Assembly (NCBI GenBank): GCA_907165275.2
Contig: OU015664.1
Location: forward strand, 4,240,001-4,304,000
Direction: 5' to 3'
Length of the DNA stretch: 64,000 bases
Source: Zygaena filipendulae
Lineage: Eukaryota; Arthropoda; Insecta; Lepidoptera; Zygaenidae
Shown: positions 58,247-64,000 of the stretch, one piece after another
Layout: the number at the start of each line of letters is the position of its first letter
Numbering within the stretch: the stretch's first letter is position 1
Translations under genes and position numbers: made by a program
Notes under the pieces: generated by a model
What the model saw: only the letters and a program-made list of their open reading frames with translations
What the model was told of the DNA's origin: nothing
Databases searched by the model: none

Positions 58247-58523
58247 ATAGAATAAATAATACTAGCATGAAATTTATAACAAGAAACTGCGTCAATATTT
58301 CAAAAAAAGAGCCTTAGAAAAGCGTTATCAATAGCTTCCAAAATAATCAACTTTTAATTTTGTGAAAGGAACGTTGCAACGAAACACCAATCACAGCCAA
58401 GCTTTACACATGACGTCACTTTTATTTTTTTTAGGAAACATTTTTCTATTTCAGAGAAGGCAAAAGAAACTAAGTGCGTGCATACAGTCAACGCATATTT
58501 TACATTTTCTGAAGTTTTTTACT

Positions 58524-59405
58524 TTAAAATGCATCAGATTTAAAGAAGTCATCGGCAATGTCTTTTTTAAGCTTATAAATGCTCGTCTCAAATAAGTCCA
58601 GGTCAATTCTCCGGCACACTGAGTTGTATGTACGACATACTCTAACCAGGTACGAGTTCTGCCTGTAATTGGTCTTGCTTAATGGAACGGAGAAAAGGAG
58701 GCGATACGTGCAGCCCAACCTTGCCAACGAGTTCGGGAACGTCTAGGGAACCCTGCATTAGACGAAATAAGAAGGTCAAATCCGCAATCCTTCTTCGCTC
58801 GCATAGTGGCAATATGTGAAACTTTCTGCAACGGTTTACGTAGTTAGACAAATGAACACCTGAGCGAAACTGAGTGTACCTAAGAAATTTCTTTTGAATA
58901 CGTTCTAAGCGATCAACGTAAATATTATAATTTGGATTCCAGATTTGCGAGGCATATTCAAGGTGACTGCGAACGAAAGCACAATAAAGAATTTTCAAGG
59001 TTTTAATATTTTTAAACTCTGATGAAATTCTGAAAATGAAACCAAGTGCCTTGGATGCTTTATTTATTATATTATCAATATGTGCATCAAAAACAAGTTT
59101 AGAGTCAAAGGTGACACCAAGATCCCGAATAGCGTTTACTCTGGAAATGTGGGTATCCGACAGTGTATAGGTATACCTAATTGGTTTCGGTTTGCGAGTG
59201 AACGAGCAGACGTAGCATTTGGATACGTTCAAGTCCAACTTATTAACCACGCAATAGTCCTGAAACCTATTAAGATCGTCTTGCAGGTGATGGGCGTCTT
59301 CCTGAGATGTCACATTTCTAAGGATTTTCATGTCATCTGCGTATAACAAAATTTTTGAGTTGCGAAAGCATGCAGCTATATCATTAATGAAGACGTTAAC
59401 ATAAA
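58524..59405 (-). pseudogene. Jockey/CR1-like LINE reverse transcriptase fragment, frameshifted
   Basis: The fragment opens inside the reverse transcriptase palm domain: VFINDIAACF then LLYADDMKIL, with the YADD catalytic pair. It continues through NVSKCYVCSF, the thumb region IRDLGVTFDSKL, NKASKALGFIFRI, and the C-terminal SHLEYASQIWNP and RIQKKFLRYTQFR motifs of Jockey-like LINEs. Everything before the palm, including the endonuclease, is gone by 5' truncation near 59405. Near 58690-58715 the reading frame shifts: downstream, the other frame carries the usual SKTNYRQNSYLVRVCRTYNS tail and stops at 58524. It is therefore a dead copy. Its role when intact was target-primed reverse transcription. 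About 290 codons are left of a family protein that is usually 800-900 residues or more. Confidence 0.88.
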
Positions 59406-60394
59406 TTAACATAAATTGATTTCTGAAAATACTGTACAAAAAATATAGTTCGAAAGATAAGAGTCACGAACTCACGGCTGATATCGATGTGGAAACTTCA
59501 TTACAATAAGTGAGTGAAATCCCGCGGGATGTGGCATCCACTGCAACCACCGAGGACGTCCGAAACAGAGCCCAAGTTATTGTAATGAGCGCGACAGGCA
59601 TATTTATGCCACGCCACGCGCCTCGAATATCAAATGAGGCCAAGAGTGGTTCCACTGACAGATATTCTGATATTGAATAATACAAGGGACACGGGGAGAA
59701 ATTTCACTATTGGCAACTTTATTCACTCAACAAACAAGTATTGCTGACAGGTGCTGTTATTGGACCCTTCGTATTGACAAATACGTCCGTTCAATGTTTA
59801 CAATATGAATAGGTATTGTACGTAAATTGATACAAATAAGACCAATATTCTTTTATATATGTGGGTACATATATTTTTTTTTCAATGTAAGTAATTTTAC
59901 GATGTTTTTCGTTCGTTTCGTTTCATCAAATTCATATTTTTCTTCATATTTTTTTCTTTTCTGTATTCTGACATAATGACGACGCGCGACGTTAAAGTCC
60001 TATTATTATAATAAATAGCTGTTCTTTCATTTAATGGTGAAAAGTGGGTCGTAAACAAAGAAAATAGATGTTCATTTATAGGTACATTGCTTCAAAGGTA
60101 AGTTATCTTTAATAGCTCCCGGAAACTGTGAAAAGGGTCTTTCAAATCCTTTCACAATAGTGCAAGATGTCCTTTCCCGAGAAAGAAAATTATTTTTCCA
60201 ACGTTCTTTTGTGCTCGAGTGTACGTTTAAAAGTAAGAGCTAAAAGAAATCATAATCGCAGTCCATTGTTATATTTTTGACGGCAAAATATACCTACGCC
60301 CTTTAGGTTATTTTATTTATTATTATTATTATTATTATTTAGTTTAGCACAAGGTTAGACACTGATTTAGAACTAATTCTTATTATGTTATAAA
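59406..60394. other. Non-coding tract
   Basis: GATACAAATAAGACC at about 59829 resembles one end of the 917-bp element at 48720, but no partner end was found. A minus-strand frame at 59464-59685 next to the LINE has no reverse transcriptase motif. Confidence 0.4.
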
Positions 60395-60590
60395 TCCTTA
60401 TAAATGCGCAAGTGAGTTTGTTTTATTTTGTTTGTTTGGTTGTTACGCTTTGACGCCTCATCATCATCATCATCGCATCATCATGAAATTTTGCACACAC
60501 GTTGTCAGAGGTACAGAGAAGGACATAGGGTACGTTTAGTCTCGGAATTCCCGCTGGAACTGAGCAATTAACACAGGTAAAATCATATTA
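60395..60590 (+). mobile_element. Helitron-like element, eroded 3' end
   Basis: It starts TCCTTATAAATGCGCAAGTG after A, and contains a CATCAT run, GAAATTTTGCACACACGTTG and GGAATTCCCGCTGGAACT. The terminal CTAG is lost. Confidence 0.65.
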
Positions 60591-60696
60591 GGGGTTGAAT
60601 TTTCAAAAATCCTTTCTTAGTGCACACCTACGTCACTTAACGAATATTTGTGCAAAATTTCATGGTTTTAAGCCCAGCGTGCAGCGGTTTTAGAAA

Positions 60697-60981
60697 TTTG
60701 ATTTATTTATTTATTTATTTATTTATTTATTCTTTATTGCACAGTGTGTACAAATGGCGAACTTAATGCCTTGCGGCATTCTCTACCAGTTAACCATTGG
60801 GTAGACAGAGAGATATAGAAGATGGGGTGTGCAAACAAAACAATAATTAATATACTTAATACTAGACACTAATAATTAATAACTAAAACATAAAGATGCA
60901 ATTTACTCACAATACATACTAAAACACATGCATATCCTACACATACCTACACAAAATACATACACACATAGTTACATATAG

Positions 60982-61015
<34 letters not shown>

Positions 61016-61500
61016 TACACATACCATATATACATACATCATACATACATACATACATATACATACATACATACCATATTATACATACTGAGTGGACATA
61101 CATAAATATCTAATAATATACCTAAAAAAGTTGAGAAAACGGGAGAGATAAAGACGGACGCAAGTTTTAAATCGCCACTCAAGGCAGTCTGCTGGACTCC
61201 AAGAAATGATTCCTCACTCTACTCTTAAATATAAATTTGTTGGGGCATTTACGCAGCTCTACAGGCAAGTCATTCCAGAGTCGTACGGCAGTTACAACAA
61301 AATATTTTGAAATGAATCCGGTATGATGAGAAGGAATATAGAGAAGGAGGTTATTAGAGGATCGTAGTGAGAGTGAATGAGAATCGGAAAGAAATTTAAA
61401 TTGAGACTTTAAGTATTCGGGACAGTGTGGATCACGTAAAATAGAAAATATAGGGTACAAAGGACACGGACATTCCTGCGATCTTGCATAGGCAACCATT
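60697..61500 (-). pseudogene. 3' end of a LINE with AAAT-repeat tail
   Basis: The minus-strand frame at 61179-61499 reads PLYPIFSILRDPHCPEYL, LRSSNNLLLYIPSHHTG, then FVVTAVRLWNDLPVELRKCP and a stop. The RLWNDLP motif with Fxxx(L/V)R downstream is the common C-terminal end of Jockey/CR1-type LINEs. A ~480-bp 3' region (minus-sense TATTGCACAGTGTG reversed, near 60735) leads to an AAAT tail at 60697-60731. The 5' part, including the catalytic core, is absent. Confidence 0.75.
60979..61080. repeat. TA and TACA microsatellites
   Basis: A TA run at about 60980-61007 is followed by CA-rich and then TACA-type repeats (61030-61075). They lie within the LINE 3' untranslated part. Confidence 0.9.
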
Positions 61501-62361
61501 TAAGTTATATAGTTATATAGTTAAGTTATATTTGATGATGTTGATCCAACGTTGATCGATTAGTCAATCATTTTTTTTTGTATATATATGGAGATAGTTA
61601 TTTTTTTATGATGATTTTTGATTATAGTATTGACGATATTATGTCAATTAATATTTTTAAAGGATTAAGTTTTTTTTATTCGTTTCGAATTTTTACAAAG
61701 GTGTTTACAACATAAAATACATCTAAACAGTAAACACTAATAAACTTGTCTAAATTACTCTTAAAAACCGTATTATAGCAAGATTTGTAGCGCAGTGAAA
61801 GTCGATGGCATCGTAATTGGACCAATCCGTCTTGAAGGGACTCTGCGTAATTCTCCGTTATTACATGAATTCTTTTTTAACAGCAAAATGATCATATTTG
61901 ACTATCTGATAACTACGTGAATTGAGGGATTTCTTCGGGAACTCTTTGATAGGTACCTACAGAAACAAAAATCATAATGTCATGTTTTATTGAAATCGAT
62001 CCAGTAGTTTTTGCGTCATATACCTTCATATAGAAAAAATACCAAAAAACAGATGCAAATTGAGTAAAGCTTTCAGTTACCTATTTAAAAACCATCTATT
62101 ATGTTTTTCCTTTATTTTCAATAGACAGACGCCGCATATTTATAGTTAAGTATGTTTAGGTATAGTTAAGTATAATCCTTAAGACATCCATATAAAACAT
62201 TTCCTCTATGGAAGTCGTAACAAGTAACAATAGATTTAATCCTGTTTCTGGAATACATCGAGTCAGCAAGCTATATGATATTTCGTAGTAGGTACCTAAT
62301 TATTATAGGCCTACGTGTAATGGGAATTAGATTGAAGTTAATTGAGTATTAAAAAAAACAT
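61501..62361. other. Non-coding tract, nothing firm
   Basis: A possible Helitron-like scrap (GGATTTCTTCGGGAACTC) is at about 61926. No gene. Confidence 0.45.
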
Positions 62362-62408
62362 ACATACAATCGAACATACAACCTCCTCCTTTTTGGAAGT
62401 CGGTTAAA
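62362..62408 (-). repeat. Terminal fragment of the AACCGACTTCC repeat
   Basis: CATACAATCGAACATACAAC followed by CTCCTCCTTTTTGGAAGTCG in minus orientation matches the outer end of the foldback elements. Confidence 0.75.
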
Positions 62409-63426
62409 AAAACATATTAAATAAAACATAATTAATACGTTTTTGATGTAAAGAAAGTAAGAATAATGGTTGACTGATTTGTTGTTCTGGGAGACATGAA
62501 TGCATTCGTAGGCACCTAATTAAGTTCAACAAAACGAACAATTGTGGCATGTAGCAGTAACGGACAGCAAAATTCATCTTCATAATTGTCATGTATAAAA
62601 GAAGCTCATTCAAAAATGCATTGTTCGTCGCTTAAACGCTAAGATGACTATAACGCTACAGTATTATCTGTGACGCTACATAACGGGATAGACGTACGAC
62701 GTACGTACCCGCTGCTATAATTTCTGCATTTAAGAAAGAAAAGCAAGCCTTAACAACAGTCATCTGATAAAGTAGATTTATAATAAATAAGGACAGCCTA
62801 TTGAGCTAGATCATTTTACATTTTTGTAGATATGCATTAAGCATGTCTCAGTAGAACATTGTATTTAAATAATTAAGTTTTACAAAGATAGTATTAATTA
62901 GCTCAGGCCATTTTTAACTGACGCATATTTAACAATCCGTGTAAAAAAAAGTTTTTTTTTTTTTTTCATGGCAAAATATGTGATTCTTCTTTGAAAATAA
63001 AAAATAGTTATCTAGTTAAATTTATAATATAATGAAAGTAAACGAAAACATAATTTACTTAGAATTAATAAAAGTTGATAGGAGTATTGCTAAATAGAAG
63101 TAAGATAAGATTGTGATCTTATTAGTGACAAGGAATCATGATGCGATAAAATTGGCCCCCAATAAAACGGCAAATAAGCGGCCGACTCAGATTATTCGAC
63201 GACGCCTTATCAAGCGTCTCTGTCTGCCCTAAATTAACTGGGAAAGAATTATGGAAAAACTCTCTACTGAACAAGAATAAAAGATAGTAAAGACCTCGAC
63301 CAGAGTAAACGCGGTAAGCAGTTGGATAGTTTTCTTAATTTATTTTATGTACCAACTTAATGGGAGCAATCATGTCTGTCATTCTACAGATTGAACAATA
63401 AATTAATGTTGGTGGAACTGAATTTT
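62409..63426. other. Non-coding tract, nothing recognised
   Basis: AT-rich. A GC-richer patch at 63150-63240 has no recognised content. Confidence 0.5.
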
Positions 63427-63480
63427 TAACCGACTTCCAAAAAGGAGGAGGTTCTGCATTCTGCTATATGTATGTTTTTA
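63427..63480 (+). repeat. Terminal fragment of the AACCGACTTCC repeat
   Basis: TTTTTAACCGACTTCCAAAA, GGAGGAGGTTCTGCATTC and TATGTATG with T run. Only the outer end is present. Confidence 0.75.
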
Positions 63481-64000
63481 AAGCATGATTTTTTTTTGAC
63501 GTACCATGTTAAAATTACTTACTCTCCCATTCAATAATTGACATGTAATAATAATTCTTTCTTCCGCTTGGACAGCGACAGCAGATGAAGCGTCAACTGT
63601 TACATTGGCAATACTTAAAAAGGAATCCTTCATCTTTCCTTTGATATGAAATTCGATCTTTATTGGATTCCCATAGCAAAGTTCGCTTACCGTTTTGAGA
63701 TAATAAAAGCAGTAGGTAGGTAATAACCCCAGGCTTGACGAACAAGAGGAAATGAAAGCAAAGAGCGAATGAAATTGGAAAACTTGTTACAGAATTACTT
63801 GAAATGAAAAAAAAGATGAAAACAAACAAGGCCTTATTCGCCTGAGTGCTTTTATTTACTTAGAATGATTGATTTAATAATACGAAATTCCTGTTGGTTA
63901 TTGGTTAGGATACATTATTAAGCATACTTAGGGGCAAAGATATTCTCTTACAATGTCTTTGCTAAGGGGTATAAAATAATTTATGTTTTTCTCGTATGAC
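63481..64000. other. Non-coding tract, nothing recognised
   Basis: A minus-strand frame at 63593-63829 is hydrophobic, but it has no recognised domain or splice signals. Confidence 0.45.

Overview
The window looks like nuclear DNA from a moth or butterfly. It is AT-rich and gene-poor, short GTAGGTACCTAC-like strings are common throughout, and it is packed with repeats typical of Lepidoptera. These include non-autonomous Helitron-like elements that start TC, end CTAG and sit between A and T, Jockey-like and RTE-like LINE remnants, several kinds of MITE, and a large foldback repeat. The species cannot be named from sequence alone.

Only one host coding segment is well supported: an internal exon at 4510-4843 on the minus strand, with good splice sites on both sides, encoding a proline-run, Ser/Arg/Asp/Glu-rich piece of a protein I do not recognise. 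The rest is best read as intron or intergenic DNA. No tRNA, rRNA, CRISPR or bacterial-type operon was seen.

Layout. 1-6975: the exon, two foldback MITEs and a perfect 27-bp-stem palindrome. 6976-15493: a tandem duplication of a 2,294-bp unit. The left copy is interrupted by a young Ty3/Gypsy-type LTR retrotransposon (7831-11753) with apparently identical 420-bp LTRs. Its single ORF goes straight from Gag to integrase, so protease, reverse transcriptase and most of RNase H are missing. The right copy keeps the empty insertion site, which defines a 4-bp target duplication. 17487-23656: two copies of a ~1.3-kb foldback element in opposite orientation, forming a 6.2-kb inverted repeat. 19000-48000: mostly quiet DNA with scattered Helitron-like copies and a ~334-bp MITE family whose copies carry paired TGACGTCA (CRE-type) palindromes. 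41323-41349: a 27-bp, TIR-only insertion with a perfect 8-bp target duplication, from the same hAT-like family as the 227-bp MITE at 57239-57465. 48720-49636: a 917-bp unclassified DNA element with 17-bp inverted termini and a 4-bp target duplication. 49655-64000: RTE-like and Jockey-like LINE ends, further Helitron-like copies and microsatellites.

Nothing here forms a multi-gene pathway. The interest lies in the mobile-element biology: a Gag-integrase retroelement that seems to have moved recently without its own polymerase and has heat-shock-element-like motifs in U3, a datable duplication-then-insertion history, a transposon reduced to its two ends, and MITEs that spread CRE-like sites.
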